The position numbers and the translations under genes were made by a program. Shown one piece after another: positions 17,457 through 28,107 of a stretch of DNA of 64,000 nucleotides. This DNA is from an uncultured Buttiauxella sp. (GTDB lineage: Bacteria > Pseudomonadota > Gammaproteobacteria > Enterobacterales > Enterobacteriaceae), in assembly GCA_946480445.1 (NCBI GenBank), contig CAMLJN010000007.1, positions 1-64,000 on the forward strand, written 5' to 3'. Below the pieces are notes generated by a model that saw only the letters and a list, made by a program, of their open reading frames with translations, was not told the origin of the DNA and did no database searches. The number at the start of each line of letters is the position of its first letter. The first letter of the stretch is position 1.

Positions 17457-18251
17457 ATGTTTCGACACGGACTTTTGTTGCTCTCACTTTTTTTTACCTC
17501 CTACACCATGGCGGATAACGCCAAATATAAAGCGGTGATGGGCGAATATAGTGCGCGAAAAGTAGATAAAATTATCCAAACCCAAGTGTTGCCGAATGCT
17601 AAAGCAAACCAGGGTGATTTGATAAGCGCCGTCTCTTCAGCTTTCTTGCAGACACCCTATCAGGCCGACACGCTTATCGGCTCGCAAAGCAAACCTGAGC
17701 AACTGGTCGTTAATCTCAGAGGCGTGGATTGTTTCACCTTGATTGACTATGTTCAGGCTCTGACAAAAAGCGACTCGCGACAAACGTTTCTTCAGCAGCT
17801 GGTGAAAACCCGTTATGTCGATGGCAAAGTAAGCTACCTTGCCCGTCGTCATTTTTTCTCCGACTGGTTTGCCGCCGTGCCACAAACTGCGCGTGATGTT
17901 ACACCCGAGATTAGCCAGCATTACCTCACGGCTGACAAGAGTCTCAATCTTAAACCGGAGGGGGGAGAATATATTCCGGGACTGGGGATTATTACCAGGA
18001 AGATAAACTATATCCCGGGACAGGCTATCGACAGTTCGTTACTTGAGCGTTTGCATAACGGCGACTACGTGGGGGTTTATTCACCCATGCTGGGCCTCGA
18101 TGTCTCTCATACCGGCATTGTGATTCGGGAGGGGAATAACGTCTGGTTCCGTAATGCGTCTTCTTTGTCTGCTAACCGGAAGGTTGTTGATACCCCTTTT
18201 CTCGACTATATGAAGTCAAAACCCGGTATTGTTGTACTGCGAGCTAATTGA
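17457..18251 (+). CDS. Secreted DUF1460 (NlpC/P60-like) hydrolase
   Basis: ATG 17457, six bases after AGGAG, gives 264 residues with a signal peptide ending near residue 19 ('SYTMA'). The DUF1460 family has an amidase/NlpC-P60 fold. The likely nucleophile is Cys92 in 'GVDCFTLIDY' and the likely base His218 in 'DVSHTGIV', with Asn233 as a possible third residue. It is predicted to act in the periplasm or outside the cell on a peptide or amide bond, perhaps in peptidoglycan; substrates of enteric members are not established. It follows the secretion cluster by 135 bp but has its own leader and differs from known T3SS lytic enzymes, which are transglycosylases. Start 17427 would spoil the signal peptide. 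Confidence 0.78.
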   Translation: MFRHGLLLLSLFFTSYTMADNAKYKAVMGEYSARKVDKIIQTQVLPNAKANQGDLISAVSSAFLQTPYQADTLIGSQSKPEQLVVNLRGVDCFTLIDYVQALTKSDSRQTFLQQLVKTRYVDGKVSYLARRHFFSDWFAAVPQTARDVTPEISQHYLTADKSLNLKPEGGEYIPGLGIITRKINYIPGQAIDSSLLERLHNGDYVGVYSPMLGLDVSHTGIVIREGNNVWFRNASSLSANRKVVDTPFLDYMKSKPGIVVLRAN

Positions 18252-18540
18252 TAACGGTTGAAAGATAAATAACTCGTTTACTATTTTACCGGCTAACCCA
18301 CAGTTACAGGGTTCCTTAATGAAAAAGGGAACTGCGTGGAATAGCGCAAAAGAGCAGTGCTCATCTCATAACGGCTTATTATCTTAAAAAATGAAATCCA
18401 CGCAATAGCGTGGATTTTTTCAATATTTCTTCACGTACAGTTTAAAAAATAGCGGGGGTTTTTCCCCCGCAGAGTGACGCCGCGTTTTCAGCATTTCCCC
18501 CTAAAGTAGCCCGACGAGAAAGAACTGTAAAGGAAAGGCT
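18252..18540 (+). terminator. Intergenic region with two hairpins
   Basis: A strong intrinsic terminator lies at 18395-18420 (AATCCACGC, loop AATA, GCGTGGATT, then a T run), ending the DUF1460 transcript. A second hairpin at 18452-18470 has stems GCGGGGG and CCCCCGC around five T. The remainder is leader sequence of the next gene; no further gene is seen. Confidence 0.75.
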
Positions 18541-19854
18541 ATGTACAAAATGAAAACGGGTGTGTGTCTTATTGCTCTGTGTCTGAGCGCGGCTTTGCAG
18601 GTCAATATGGCGCAGGCCGCAAGCGGCTGTCCGGTCGCTGAGCTGAGCGTATGCCCGGCTCCGCTTGATGCCAGACTCCCTGAGGTCAAAGAGATGCTGA
18701 CCTGGAACCAACAGCAGAGGGTGGTGGGATTTCGCAACGACTATCGTTCTTACAGCGGTGACGTGTTTAAAGCGGATCGGGCGGTAGCGATCCCCCATGC
18801 GCCTGAGGACCTGTCGGCGGTAAGCTATCAGTATGAGGGAAAAACCTACGCCTTAAACGATTATCTTAAGCGCAACAGCGTAACGGGCATGATGGTGATT
18901 AAAGACGGGAAAATCGTCTGGGATTACTACGGCCAGGGCAATACCCAAACCACGTTGTGGACATCTCGGTCGGTGGGAAAATCCGTGGTATCTACGCTTG
19001 TGGGAATCGCCCTGAAAAAGGGGGAAATCGGCTCTCTGGATGATGAGATTGTTAAATATAATCCCGATGTGCGTGGCACAGCCTGGGAGCATGTCACCCT
19101 CCGACAGCTGCTTCAGCATACGTCTGGCGTTAAATGGGATGAAGATTACACCAATCCGAAATCAGACTTTGCGCAGCTTACCCAGTGTGAAGCGAATGCC
19201 CAGACCTATGATTGCGTGAACAAGCTGGTGAAAGACCCGCATCGTGCGGCCTATGCGAAACCCGGGCAGGCGTGGTCTTACTCCTCGGGCGGTGCATGGC
19301 TGCTGGGCGATACCCTGGAAAAAGCCACGGGTAAATCCCTGGCCCGTAACCTGCAAGAAAAAATCTGGCAGCCGTATGGCATGGTCCACGACGGCGTCTG
19401 GCACAGCTACCAGAAGGGCCGGCACGATGTCGGGGCGCATGGTTTTAACGCCACGCTTGAAGACTGGGGCAAGTTTGGCCTGTTTATCATGAATAACGGC
19501 GTACTGCCCGACGGGACGAAAACGCTGCCGGACAGCTGGGTTAAGGCTGCCCGAACCTGGAGCCAGGCTGAAAAATCTGTCAGCGCCGCGCACCCCGACG
19601 GCAGCTACGGTTACGAATGGTGGAATAACAGTGTGCCTGCTAACGCGGCAGGCGTCGCCCCTAAGCACGGCCTGGAAAGCCAGGATACGATGTGGGCGCT
19701 GGGGATTTTCGGACAGATGATAGTGGTAAATCCAAAAGAGAAACTGGTCATCGTTCAGTGGTCTGCCTGGCCCGAGGCGGAACCCTCTTTCAGCGCACAG
19801 CCGCTCGAGGCTTCGTTGATGTTTAACGCACTCGCAAATAAATTAGCCCGGTAA
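18541..19854 (+). CDS. Secreted serine hydrolase, beta-lactamase/NylB-like
   Basis: The 437-residue protein has a signal peptide of about 26 residues (cleavage near 'MAQA'). The catalytic SxxK motif is Ser144-Val-Gly-Lys147 and the second motif is Tyr247-Ser-Ser, as in class C beta-lactamase-fold esterases and 6-aminohexanoate-dimer hydrolases. The sequence 'LLQHTSGVKWDEDY' after the first motif is typical of that branch. It is probably a periplasmic esterase or amidase; its physiological substrate is unknown and a clinical beta-lactamase role is unlikely. A strong terminator follows at 19872-19903. It sits between the secretion island and mltB, and may be part of the inserted DNA. Confidence 0.82.
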   Translation: MYKMKTGVCLIALCLSAALQVNMAQAASGCPVAELSVCPAPLDARLPEVKEMLTWNQQQRVVGFRNDYRSYSGDVFKADRAVAIPHAPEDLSAVSYQYEGKTYALNDYLKRNSVTGMMVIKDGKIVWDYYGQGNTQTTLWTSRSVGKSVVSTLVGIALKKGEIGSLDDEIVKYNPDVRGTAWEHVTLRQLLQHTSGVKWDEDYTNPKSDFAQLTQCEANAQTYDCVNKLVKDPHRAAYAKPGQAWSYSSGGAWLLGDTLEKATGKSLARNLQEKIWQPYGMVHDGVWHSYQKGRHDVGAHGFNATLEDWGKFGLFIMNNGVLPDGTKTLPDSWVKAARTWSQAEKSVSAAHPDGSYGYEWWNNSVPANAAGVAPKHGLESQDTMWALGIFGQMIVVNPKEKLVIVQWSAWPEAEPSFSAQPLEASLMFNALANKLAR

Positions 19855-19871
19855 TTTGCGTGAAGAAACGA

Positions 19872-19903
19872 GCCGCCCGGTAGGTTTCGCGGGCGGGTTT
19901 TAA
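19872..19903 (+). terminator. Terminator of the serine hydrolase gene
   Basis: The GCCGCCCG and CGGGCGG arms form a GC-rich stem followed by TTTT at about 19898-19901. Confidence 0.75.
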
Positions 19904-19997
19904 TTTCTCCGCGTGGCGCCTGTTACCCTTGTCCTGATTTTGATTTACCATAAGAAGATACCTTTCTTCTTCGTCAGACATACGGACAGCCCAGCAC

Positions 19998-21068
19998 ATG
20001 CGTTATTCAGCCGCGTTACTTCCCATTCTTGTTTTGCTCTCTGCCTGTAGCAGCAAGCCGAAAACCGACACGCAGCAGACATCAGGTACGCCCTCCGGCG
20101 GCTTCCTTTTGCAGCCACAGCACGATGTCTTCATGCAGACCGGGGACTTTGCCTATAATCCGGAGGCTGAAAAGTTCATTGATAAAATGGTGAACAAGCA
20201 CGGGTTTGACCGCCAGCAATTGCATGAAGTGCTCTCGCAGGCTAAAAAACTCAATTACGTGCTGCGGCTGATGGATCAGCAGGCGCCCACCACCGCGCCG
20301 CCGCCGGGACCAAACGGTGCCTGGCTGCGCTATCGGGGGAAATTTATCACCCCGGATAACGTGCAAAACGGTGTGGCTTTCTGGAATCAATATGAAGATG
20401 CACTCAAACGCGCCTACCAGGTGTATGGCGTTCCGCCAGAAATCATCGTCGGGATAATTGGCGTGGAAACTCGCTGGGGCCGCGTGATGGGGAAAACCCG
20501 CATTATTGATGCGCTGTCTACGCTTGCCTTTGCGTACCCGCGTCGTGCTAAGTACTTTGCCAGCGAACTGGAAACCTTCCTGATCATGGCGCGTAACGAA
20601 GGTAACGATCCCCTGGCGCTGAAGGGCTCCTTTGCGGGCGCGATGGGCTACGGCCAGTTCATGCCGTCCTCCTTTAAAGAGTACGCCGTTGATTTCAATG
20701 GTGATGGTCATGTGAACCTGTGGGATCCGGAAGACGCTATCGGCAGCGTGGCAAATTACTTCAAAGGGCACGGCTGGGTGAAAGGGGACGTGGTTGCCGT
20801 ACCGGCAAATGGTCAGGTGCCGGGGCTGGCAAACGGCTTTAATACCAAATACACCGTCTCCGCACTGGCGCAGTCCGGGTTAAGCCCGACGGCTTCGCTG
20901 GGTAATCATCAGGAAGCCAGCCTGTTGCGCCTTGATATGGGCGATCGCTACCAGTACTGGTACGGTTTACCCAACTTCTACGCTATCACGCGCTATAACC
21001 ACAGCACGCATTATGCGATGGCTGTCTGGCAGTTAGGGCAGGCGGTTGCGCTGGCTCGCGTACAGTAA
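19998..21068 (+). CDS. mltB: Membrane-bound lytic murein transglycosylase B
   Basis: The 356-residue lipoprotein has lipobox 'LLSAC' with Cys17 as the lipidated residue. The transglycosylase domain carries the catalytic Glu157 in 'GVETRWGRVMGKTRIIDALS', followed by 'GAMGYGQFMPSSFKEYAVD', the usual MltB glycan-binding groove. It cleaves peptidoglycan between MurNAc and GlcNAc to give 1,6-anhydro ends, on the inner face of the outer membrane. Length matches E. coli MltB (361). In E. coli it also sits next to pncC-recA, so this marks the start of the conserved backbone right of the inserted island. Confidence 0.96.
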   Translation: MRYSAALLPILVLLSACSSKPKTDTQQTSGTPSGGFLLQPQHDVFMQTGDFAYNPEAEKFIDKMVNKHGFDRQQLHEVLSQAKKLNYVLRLMDQQAPTTAPPPGPNGAWLRYRGKFITPDNVQNGVAFWNQYEDALKRAYQVYGVPPEIIVGIIGVETRWGRVMGKTRIIDALSTLAFAYPRRAKYFASELETFLIMARNEGNDPLALKGSFAGAMGYGQFMPSSFKEYAVDFNGDGHVNLWDPEDAIGSVANYFKGHGWVKGDVVAVPANGQVPGLANGFNTKYTVSALAQSGLSPTASLGNHQEASLLRLDMGDRYQYWYGLPNFYAITRYNHSTHYAMAVWQLGQAVALARVQ

Positions 21069-21079
21069 CCCGTCGTTGA

Positions 21080-21104
21080 GGCCAGCCTTTGCTGGCCTTT
21101 TTCC
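21080..21104 (+). terminator. mltB terminator
   Basis: GGCCAGC (21080-21086) pairs with GCTGGCC (21091-21097), followed by TTTTT. Confidence 0.85.
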
Positions 21105-21202
21105 TCTCTGGAATCTCTCTCGCTCTTCTCGATGTAATCTCCTGCAAGAGCGGTAAAGTGCTATCGTGGTAGCCTGCGTTATGTCTACAATCGGGACAAG
21201 CT

Positions 21203-21712
21203 ATGACAGAGAAAACATTGCTTCAGTTAAGCCATCAGGTCGGTGAAGCGCTTGGCCAACTTGGGGCAAGGGTCACCACGGCGGAATCCTGCACCGGCGG
21301 CTGGATTGCAAAAGTGATAACCGATGTTTCAGGCAGCTCCGCCTGGTTTGAGCGCGGTTTTGTTACCTACAGTAATGATGCCAAGCAGCAAATGATCGGT
21401 GTCAGCAGCAGCACGCTGGAAAAGCAGGGGGCCGTGAGCGAGGCGGTCGTGCGGGAAATGGCCCAGGGGGCGCTTGACGCTGCGGGCGCAGACTATGCCC
21501 TGGCCGTCAGCGGCATCGCGGGGCCGGACGGCGGCAGCGTTGAAAAACCCGTCGGCACCGTCTGGTTCGGCTTTGCTTCAAAAAGCGACGGCACACTTGC
21601 CCGCCATCAGCTTTTCAGCGGCGACCGTGATGCGGTAAGACGTCAGTCTACGGAATACGCCCTGCAAACCCTGTGGGAAGAATTTCTAAAAAATAAGCTT
21701 GATACTGTATGA
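21203..21712 (+). CDS. pncC: Nicotinamide-nucleotide amidase PncC
   Basis: The 169-residue CinA C-terminal-domain protein (E. coli 165) contains the conserved 'TAESCTGGWIAKVITDVSGS' region with the catalytic Ser/Lys environment. It also has 'AVSGIAGPDGGSVEKPVGTV'. It deamidates nicotinamide mononucleotide to nicotinate mononucleotide in the pyridine nucleotide salvage cycle, in the cytoplasm. The gene ends inside the recA promoter: its stop codon 21710-21712 lies within the LexA box. Confidence 0.95.
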   Translation: MTEKTLLQLSHQVGEALGQLGARVTTAESCTGGWIAKVITDVSGSSAWFERGFVTYSNDAKQQMIGVSSSTLEKQGAVSEAVVREMAQGALDAAGADYALAVSGIAGPDGGSVEKPVGTVWFGFASKSDGTLARHQLFSGDRDAVRRQSTEYALQTLWEEFLKNKLDTV

Positions 21713-21726
21713 CCATACAGTATAAT
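21699..21726 (+). promoter_or_regulatory. recA promoter with LexA (SOS) box
   Basis: The -35 TTGATA (21699-21704) and -10 TATAAT (21721-21726) are 16 bp apart. Between and over them lies the LexA box TACTGTATGACCATACAGTA (21703-21722), close to the consensus CTGT-N8-ACAG. LexA binding would block polymerase, and DNA damage would relieve it. The box overlaps the pncC stop codon. Confidence 0.95.
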
Positions 21727-21759
21727 TGCCTCAACAAAACGTATTAAGAACGCAGGTAG

Positions 21760-22860
<1,101 letters not shown>

Positions 22861-22868
22861 TTGCTAAC

Positions 22869-22891
22869 GGGGGTTGCTACGGCAGCCCCTG
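22869..22891 (+). terminator. Attenuating hairpin between recA and recX
   Basis: GGGGGTTGC and GCAGCCCC form a stem just after the recA stop, with a weak T-rich tail. In E. coli a leaky terminator here limits recX transcription from the recA promoter. Confidence 0.6.
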
Positions 22892-22957
22892 TTCATTTCT
22901 GCTTTTCCGCTTTACGCTACCCCTCACCGTCCCCTCTTTTTTACAGGTTATCTGTCT

Positions 22958-23470
22958 ATGCCTGAAGCAGCTTCATCGCCCCGTCGCAGTGCCTGGGCCC
23001 GTTTGCTGGATAAAACCACCCGTATTCTGGCGATGCGCGATCACAGCGAGCACGAGCTAAGACGTAAACTTAGCGCCGCGCCCTCTTTTCCCGGCAGCAA
23101 GGCCGCTGAGCAGCCTCCGTTTACCCCGGAAGAGATCGAAAAAGCGATAGCCTGGTGCTACGAGCACCGCTGGCTTGATGACGAGCAGTTTGCTGCACGC
23201 TTTATCGTAAGCCGCAGCCGTAAAGGCTACGGTCCGCAGCGTATCCGCCAGGAGCTACAGCAAAAAGGCATCGATCGTGCAACCGCTGAAACAGCCATGC
23301 TGGCCTGTGAAGTGGACTGGCAGACCATGGCGCGTGATATGGCGGAAAGAAAATTTGGTGTGCCGCTGCCAACAGAATGGAAAGAGCGGGCTAAAGTGCA
23401 GCGCTTTCTCCTCTACCGCGGATTTTTCATGGAAGATATCCAGGAGATATACCGAAATTTTGCGGATTAG
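22958..23470 (+). CDS. recX: RecA regulator RecX
   Basis: ATG 22958 gives 170 residues (E. coli 166); the upstream ATG 22874 adds sequence without family similarity. The protein has three RecX helical repeats, opening with '[20 protein letters not shown]' and including '[20 protein letters not shown]'. RecX caps RecA filaments and inhibits RecA activity. It is cotranscribed with recA by read-through of the hairpin at 22869-22891. Confidence 0.95.
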   Translation: MPEAASSPRRSAWARLLDKTTRILAMRDHSEHELRRKLSAAPSFPGSKAAEQPPFTPEEIEKAIAWCYEHRWLDDEQFAARFIVSRSRKGYGPQRIRQELQQKGIDRATAETAMLACEVDWQTMARDMAERKFGVPLPTEWKERAKVQRFLLYRGFFMEDIQEIYRNFAD

Positions 23471-23607
23471 CGACATACAGATTTTACTTCCCTTGTAAGA
23501 AAACTTATCTTATTCCCACTTTTTTCCAGGTATTCTGGTCATCTCTTTAGCTTCGCTGTGGGGATGTCTGGTCTACAACACCTCGTTAGCTTGATTTCAG
23601 GATAATT

Positions 23608-26235
23608 ATGAGCAAGAGCACCGCTGAGATCCGTCAGGCGTTTCTCGATTTTTTCCATAGTAAAGGCCACCAGGTTGTAGCGAGCAGCTCCCTGGTCCCG
23701 AACAACGATCCGACTTTGCTGTTTACCAACGCCGGGATGAACCAGTTTAAGGATGTTTTCCTGGGTCTCGATAAGCGCAATTATTCTCGTGCGACAACGT
23801 CTCAACGTTGTGTTCGCGCGGGCGGTAAGCACAACGATCTGGAAAACGTCGGTTACACCGCGCGTCACCACACCTTCTTCGAAATGCTGGGCAACTTCAG
23901 CTTCGGCGACTACTTCAAACACGATGCCATCAACTTTGCCTGGGAATTACTGACCGGCGAAAAATGGTTCAACCTGCCGAAAGATCGTCTGTGGGTTACC
24001 GTGTATGAAACCGATGACGAAGCGTTTGAAATCTGGGAAAAAGAAGTTGGCGTGCCGCGTGAGCGCATTATCCGCATTGGCGATAATAAAGGGGCGGCTT
24101 ACGCGTCTGACAACTTCTGGCAGATGGGCGACACCGGTCCTTGCGGTCCATGCACCGAAATTTTCTTCGATCATGGCGATCATATCTGGGGCGGCCCTCC
24201 GGGTAGCCCGGAAGAAGATGGCGATCGTTATATCGAAATCTGGAACATCGTCTTTATGCAGTTCAACCGTCAGCAGGACGGTACCATGCTGCCGCTGCCA
24301 AAACCGTCGGTTGATACCGGTATGGGGCTTGAGCGTATCGCTGCCGTTTTGCAGCACGTTAACTCCAACTATGAAATCGATCTGTTCAGCAAGCTGATTG
24401 AGTCCGTGGCTAAGGTCACTGGCGCTACGGATCTGGCCAGCAAATCCCTGCGCGTGATTGCCGACCATATTCGCTCTTGTGCGTTCCTCGTGGCCGACGG
24501 TGTTACGCCGTCTAACGAAGGCCGCGGCTACGTGCTGCGTCGTATCATTCGTCGCGCCATCCGCCATGGCAACATGCTTGGCGCGAAAGAAACCTTCTTC
24601 TACAAGCTGGTTGGCCCGCTGGTAGAGGTGATGGGGTCTGCCGGTGACGAACTGAAACGCCAGCAGGCGCTGGTTGAGCAGGTTCTGAAAACCGAAGAAG
24701 AGCAGTTTGCCCGTACACTGGAACGCGGCCTGGCGCTGCTGGACGAAGAATTAGCGAACCTGCAAGGCGATACGCTGGACGGCGAAACAGCCTTCCGTCT
24801 GTATGACACCTATGGGTTCCCGGTTGATCTGACGGCGGACGTTTGCCGTGAGCGCAATCTGAAGGTTGATGAGGCTGGTTTTGAAGCTGCAATGGAAGAG
24901 CAGCGCCGTCGTGCGCGTGAGTCCAGCGGTTTCGGTGCCGACTACAACAGCATGATCCGCGTGGATTCAGCCTCTGCCTTTAAAGGCTACGATAGCCTCG
25001 AACTGAACGCGAAAGTTACCGCGCTATTTGTTGACGGCAAAGCCGTTGAGCAGGTAGCTGCGGGCCAGGAAGCAGTCGTGGTGCTGGACGAAACGCCATT
25101 CTACGGCGAATCCGGTGGTCAGGTTGGCGACAAAGGTGCCATTAAAGGCAACGGGATCGACTTTGCCGTTAACGATACGCAGAAATATGGCCAGGCGATT
25201 GGACACCTGGGCAAGCTGGTCAGCGGCGTACTGAAAGTTGGCGATAGCGTAAAAGCTGAGGTTGATGAAGAGCGTCGCGCGCGCATTCGTCTTAACCACT
25301 CCGCCACGCACTTGCTGCACGCAGCGCTGCGTCAGGTTCTGGGCACGCATGTGGCTCAGAAAGGCTCGCTGGTTAACGATAAAGGCCTGCGTTTCGACTT
25401 CTCACATTTCGAAGCGATGAAACCGAGCGAAGTTCGTGCCGTAGAAGATATTGTTAACGCACAAATTCGTCGTAACCTGCCGGTTGAAACTAACGTGATG
25501 GATCTCGAGGCGGCGAAAGCGAAGGGGGCCATGGCCTTGTTCGGCGAGAAATATGATGACCATGTGCGCGTGTTAAGCATGGGCGATTTCTCAACCGAAC
25601 TGTGCGGCGGGACCCACGCCAGCCGTACCGGTGATATTGGCCTGTTCCGCATTGTGGCTGAATCAGGCACGGCTGCGGGCGTACGTCGTATCGAGGCCGT
25701 TACGGGCGAAGGTGCATTGGCTAATGTGCATGCGCAAAACGAGCAGCTGCATGAAATTGCACAGCTGCTCAAGGGCGACAGCCAGAATCTGAATGATAAA
25801 GTGCGTTCTGTTCTGGAGCGTACCCGTCAGCTGGAAAAAGAGTTACAGCAGCTCAAAGCGCAGCAGGCTTCGCAGGAGAGTGCAAATCTTTCCAGCAAGG
25901 CTGTGGAAGTGAAGGGCGTCAAACTGCTGGTGAGTGAGTTAAGCAACGTTGAACCTAAGATGTTGCGTACGATGGTTGACGATCTGAAAAATCAGCTTGG
26001 CTCAGCGGTAATCGTTCTGGCTACCGTGGCAGAAGGTAAGGTTTCTCTGATTGCTGGGGTCTCCAAAGATGTTACCGACCGCGTAAAAGCGGGGGAACTG
26101 GTGGGAATGGTTGCACAGCAGGTTGGTGGCAAAGGTGGCGGTCGTCCGGACATGGCTCAGGCGGGCGGTACCGACGCGCAAGCCTTGCCTGGCGCGCTTT
26201 CCGGCGTTGAAGCCTGGGTCGCGGCTAAACTTTAA
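23608..26235 (+). CDS. alaS: Alanine--tRNA ligase
   Basis: The 875-residue protein (E. coli 876) has the class II catalytic core with '[18 protein letters not shown]', the tRNA-recognition region, and the editing domain with its zinc ligands '[11 protein letters not shown]' and '[15 protein letters not shown]'. The C-terminal domain has the glycine-rich '[15 protein letters not shown]' motif. It charges tRNA-Ala and edits mischarged Ser/Gly. The start ATG 23608 follows a CAGGA site. Standard position between recX and csrA. Confidence 0.98.
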   Translation: MSKSTAEIRQAFLDFFHSKGHQVVASSSLVPNNDPTLLFTNAGMNQFKDVFLGLDKRNYSRATTSQRCVRAGGKHNDLENVGYTARHHTFFEMLGNFSFGDYFKHDAINFAWELLTGEKWFNLPKDRLWVTVYETDDEAFEIWEKEVGVPRERIIRIGDNKGAAYASDNFWQMGDTGPCGPCTEIFFDHGDHIWGGPPGSPEEDGDRYIEIWNIVFMQFNRQQDGTMLPLPKPSVDTGMGLERIAAVLQHVNSNYEIDLFSKLIESVAKVTGATDLASKSLRVIADHIRSCAFLVADGVTPSNEGRGYVLRRIIRRAIRHGNMLGAKETFFYKLVGPLVEVMGSAGDELKRQQALVEQVLKTEEEQFARTLERGLALLDEELANLQGDTLDGETAFRLYDTYGFPVDLTADVCRERNLKVDEAGFEAAMEEQRRRARESSGFGADYNSMIRVDSASAFKGYDSLELNAKVTALFVDGKAVEQVAAGQEAVVVLDETPFYGESGGQVGDKGAIKGNGIDFAVNDTQKYGQAIGHLGKLVSGVLKVGDSVKAEVDEERRARIRLNHSATHLLHAALRQVLGTHVAQKGSLVNDKGLRFDFSHFEAMKPSEVRAVEDIVNAQIRRNLPVETNVMDLEAAKAKGAMALFGEKYDDHVRVLSMGDFSTELCGGTHASRTGDIGLFRIVAESGTAAGVRRIEAVTGEGALANVHAQNEQLHEIAQLLKGDSQNLNDKVRSVLERTRQLEKELQQLKAQQASQESANLSSKAVEVKGVKLLVSELSNVEPKMLRTMVDDLKNQLGSAVIVLATVAEGKVSLIAGVSKDVTDRVKAGELVGMVAQQVGGKGGGRPDMAQAGGTDAQALPGALSGVEAWVAAKL

Positions 26236-26483
26236 GTCAATATAAAGTGTAGGCGGGTGCCGGTGCGATTTAGCGTGCCAGCACCCGAACATTTACACAT
26301 TACCGATAATGATAAAGTCAGGTTGAAGTTGAGTAGATCGGCTAAACTTAGTCATAACAGAATGTAATGCCGTGACTGCTTACACTTTATGTGTTTGTCA
26401 TCGCTTACTTTTTGGCGTTATATGATGGATAATGCCGGGATACGCCAGAGGCCCGACTCTTTTAATCTTTCAAGGAGCAAAGA

Positions 26484-26669
26484 ATGCTGATTCTGACTCG
26501 TCGAGTTGGTGAGACCCTCATGATTGGGGATGAGGTGACCGTGACTGTGCTTGGGGTAAAAGGCAACCAGGTTCGTATTGGTGTGAACGCCCCGAAGGAA
26601 GTCTCTGTACACCGCGAAGAGATCTACCAACGTATCCAGGCTGAAAAATCGCAACAAACGAGTTACTAA
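26484..26669 (+). CDS. csrA: Carbon storage regulator CsrA
   Basis: The 61-residue protein matches E. coli CsrA closely from '[20 protein letters not shown]' on. It is a dimeric RNA-binding protein that recognises GGA motifs in leaders and controls glycogen, biofilm, motility and, in many pathogens, secretion systems. A good AAGGAG site lies upstream of ATG 26484. In a genome with a T3SS, CsrA is a plausible post-transcriptional regulator of it, but nothing here shows that directly. Confidence 0.98.
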   Translation: MLILTRRVGETLMIGDEVTVTVLGVKGNQVRIGVNAPKEVSVHREEIYQRIQAEKSQQTSY

Positions 26670-26676
26670 AGTTCCT

Positions 26677-26712
26677 GCGTCTCGCCAGCCTCTGGCGAGA
26701 CGCTCCTTTTTC
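26677..26712 (+). terminator. csrA terminator
   Basis: GCGTCTCGCCAG and CTGGCGAGACGC form a 12-bp stem, followed by TCCTTTTT. Confidence 0.9.
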
Positions 26713-27015
26713 TCCCTCCCGCAGTGCTCCCTGTTGTTTTCTCCTTACGGTTTTTATCTCCTCATCATGTCGTTTGTCGCCGTGGGTACCTGCTTTATGG
26801 CAAAAAGCTTTTCACACATTTTTTCTGAAAACGCGATCCTGGCTGTTGATAAAACACTCTTTTTGCCTCCAAATTACGCGAATTGCCTGTGATTTGTGCA
26901 AACGATAGCAAGCCCCGAAAAATTGTTTGACTTATAAGTCCCAGAAAGTAATATGTGCGCCACGCAGCGACGAGAAGCTCTAACGAGTAACTTGAAGCAC
27001 TCGCAAGAGGCGTGT
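26713..27015 (+). promoter_or_regulatory. csrA-serV intergenic region with tRNA operon promoter
   Basis: No gene is seen. A sigma-70 promoter for the tRNA cluster is visible: -35 TTGACT (26927-26932), 16-bp spacer, -10 TAATAT (26949-26954), followed by the GC-rich discriminator GTGCGCC typical of stringently controlled stable RNA promoters. Confidence 0.75.
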
Positions 27016-27108
27016 GGTGAGGTGGCCGAGAGGCTGAAGGCGCTCCCCTGCTAAGGGAGTATGCGGTCAAAAGCTGCATCCGGGGTTCGAATCCCCGCCT
27101 CACCGCCA
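27016..27108 (+). tRNA. serV: tRNA-Ser(GCU)
   Basis: The 93-nt cloverleaf has a long variable arm (class II), anticodon GCT in the CTGCTAA loop, a T arm GGTTCGAATCC and an encoded CCA. In E. coli serV occupies the same place after csrA. Confidence 0.96.
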
Positions 27109-27112
27109 TTTT

Positions 27113-27189
27113 GCATCCGTAGCTCAGCTGGATAGAGTACTCGGCTACGAACCGAGCGGTCGGAGGTTCGAATCCTCCCGGATGCACCA
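27113..27189 (+). tRNA. tRNA-Arg(ACG), copy 1
   Basis: A 77-nt tRNA with anticodon loop CTACGAA (ACG, read as ICG after deamination), T arm GGTTCGAATCC and encoded CCA. It lies 4 bp after the tRNA-Ser and corresponds to the argV/Y/Z/Q cluster. Confidence 0.96.
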
Positions 27190-27387
27190 TCTTCCTCCTA
27201 CCGGTAGCAAAGGTAGTGTTCCGGAAAACGTTAAGTTTTCAGCGAGCAGCAGGGAAGATAACGTTGCTTTAGCAACGGCCCTTAAGGGCGAGCTTTCGGT
27301 GAGTCATTATCCCGGACGCATCCTCTTTAATCAGTGTTGCGGCAGGTTGGGCGACATTGAATCAGCAGTAAAAGCAGTGCCCCCTGT

Positions 27388-27464
27388 GCATCCGTAGCTC
27401 AGCTGGATAGAGTACTCGGCTACGAACCGAGCGGTCGGAGGTTCGAATCCTCCCGGATGCACCA
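27388..27464 (+). tRNA. tRNA-Arg(ACG), copy 2
   Basis: Identical in sequence to copy 1, starting 275 bp downstream of it, in the same orientation. Confidence 0.96.
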
Positions 27465-27654
27465 TCTTCCCCCTGCCGGTAGTAAAGGTAGTGTTCCAGA
27501 GAACGTTAAGTTTTCAGCGAGCAGCAGAGAAGATAACGTTGCTTTAGCAACGGTCCTTCAGGCGAGTCATCCTCCCTACGGATGCACCCTAATCCCGGTT
27601 ACTGTTAACACCCTTTAGCGTACCGAATAAGCAGTAAAAGCAGTTCCCCCTGAT

Positions 27655-27731
27655 GCATCCGTAGCTCAGCTGGATAGAGTACTCGGCTACGAACCGAGCG
27701 GTCGGAGGTTCGAATCCTCCCGGATGCACCA
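27655..27731 (+). tRNA. tRNA-Arg(ACG), copy 3
   Basis: Identical in sequence to copies 1 and 2, starting 267 bp after copy 2. It is the last complete tRNA of the cluster. Confidence 0.96.
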
Positions 27732-28107
27732 TCTTCCCCCTGCCGGCAGTAAAGGTAGTGTTCCAGAGAACGTTAAGTTCTCAGCGAGCAGCAGGGAGGA
27801 TAACGTTGCTTTAGCTACGGCCCTTCAGGGCGAGCCTGCCGCGAGTCATCCTCCCGGATGCACCCTATCTCTCCCTCGAATCAGTAACGATAGTCTTGCT
27901 AAGAAAGATATTTTCTCCGCAAGCACCTGTTAACTTTCGCTTTAATCACGTCTGTTAGAAACCCCTTTTTACTCCCTTACTGGTTTATCAGCCATAATCA
28001 TTGGCATATTGCATAATCACCTGCTGCACTAATGCGGTCACAATAAGCGACAACTTTACAGGTTTACGCTAAAGTAACGCCCTGGCTTGAGTGATGTGAG
28101 GGATGAA
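27732..28107 (+). other. Gap between tRNA cluster and yqaB
   Basis: It contains the third copy of the arg spacer repeat, the orphan tRNA 3' end at 27850-27864 and an AT-rich leader of yqaB. No further gene is seen. Confidence 0.6.

Larger units (their letters stand above)
27113..27866 (+). repeat. Tandem tRNA-Arg plus spacer repeat units
   Basis: Three units of about 270 bp repeat both the tRNA and the following spacer. Spacers share 'AAAGGTAGTGTTCC', 'GAACGTTAAGTT' and 'GATAACGTTGCTTTAGC'. Short copies of the tRNA 3' end (CCTCCCGGATGCACC at about 27850-27864, and a mutated version near 27571-27588) appear at the ends of later spacers. They suggest unequal exchange or lost tRNA copies. Confidence 0.85.

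Noticed and set aside
18541..19854. Possible antibiotic-resistance beta-lactamase
   Set aside because: The SxxK and YSS motifs and overall pattern fit the NylB-like esterase/amidase branch; no evidence for resistance activity.
27113..27866. CRISPR array in the tandem repeats
   Set aside because: Repeat units are tRNA genes with long, similar spacers of about 190 bp, not short repeats with unique spacers. No CRISPR elsewhere in the window.
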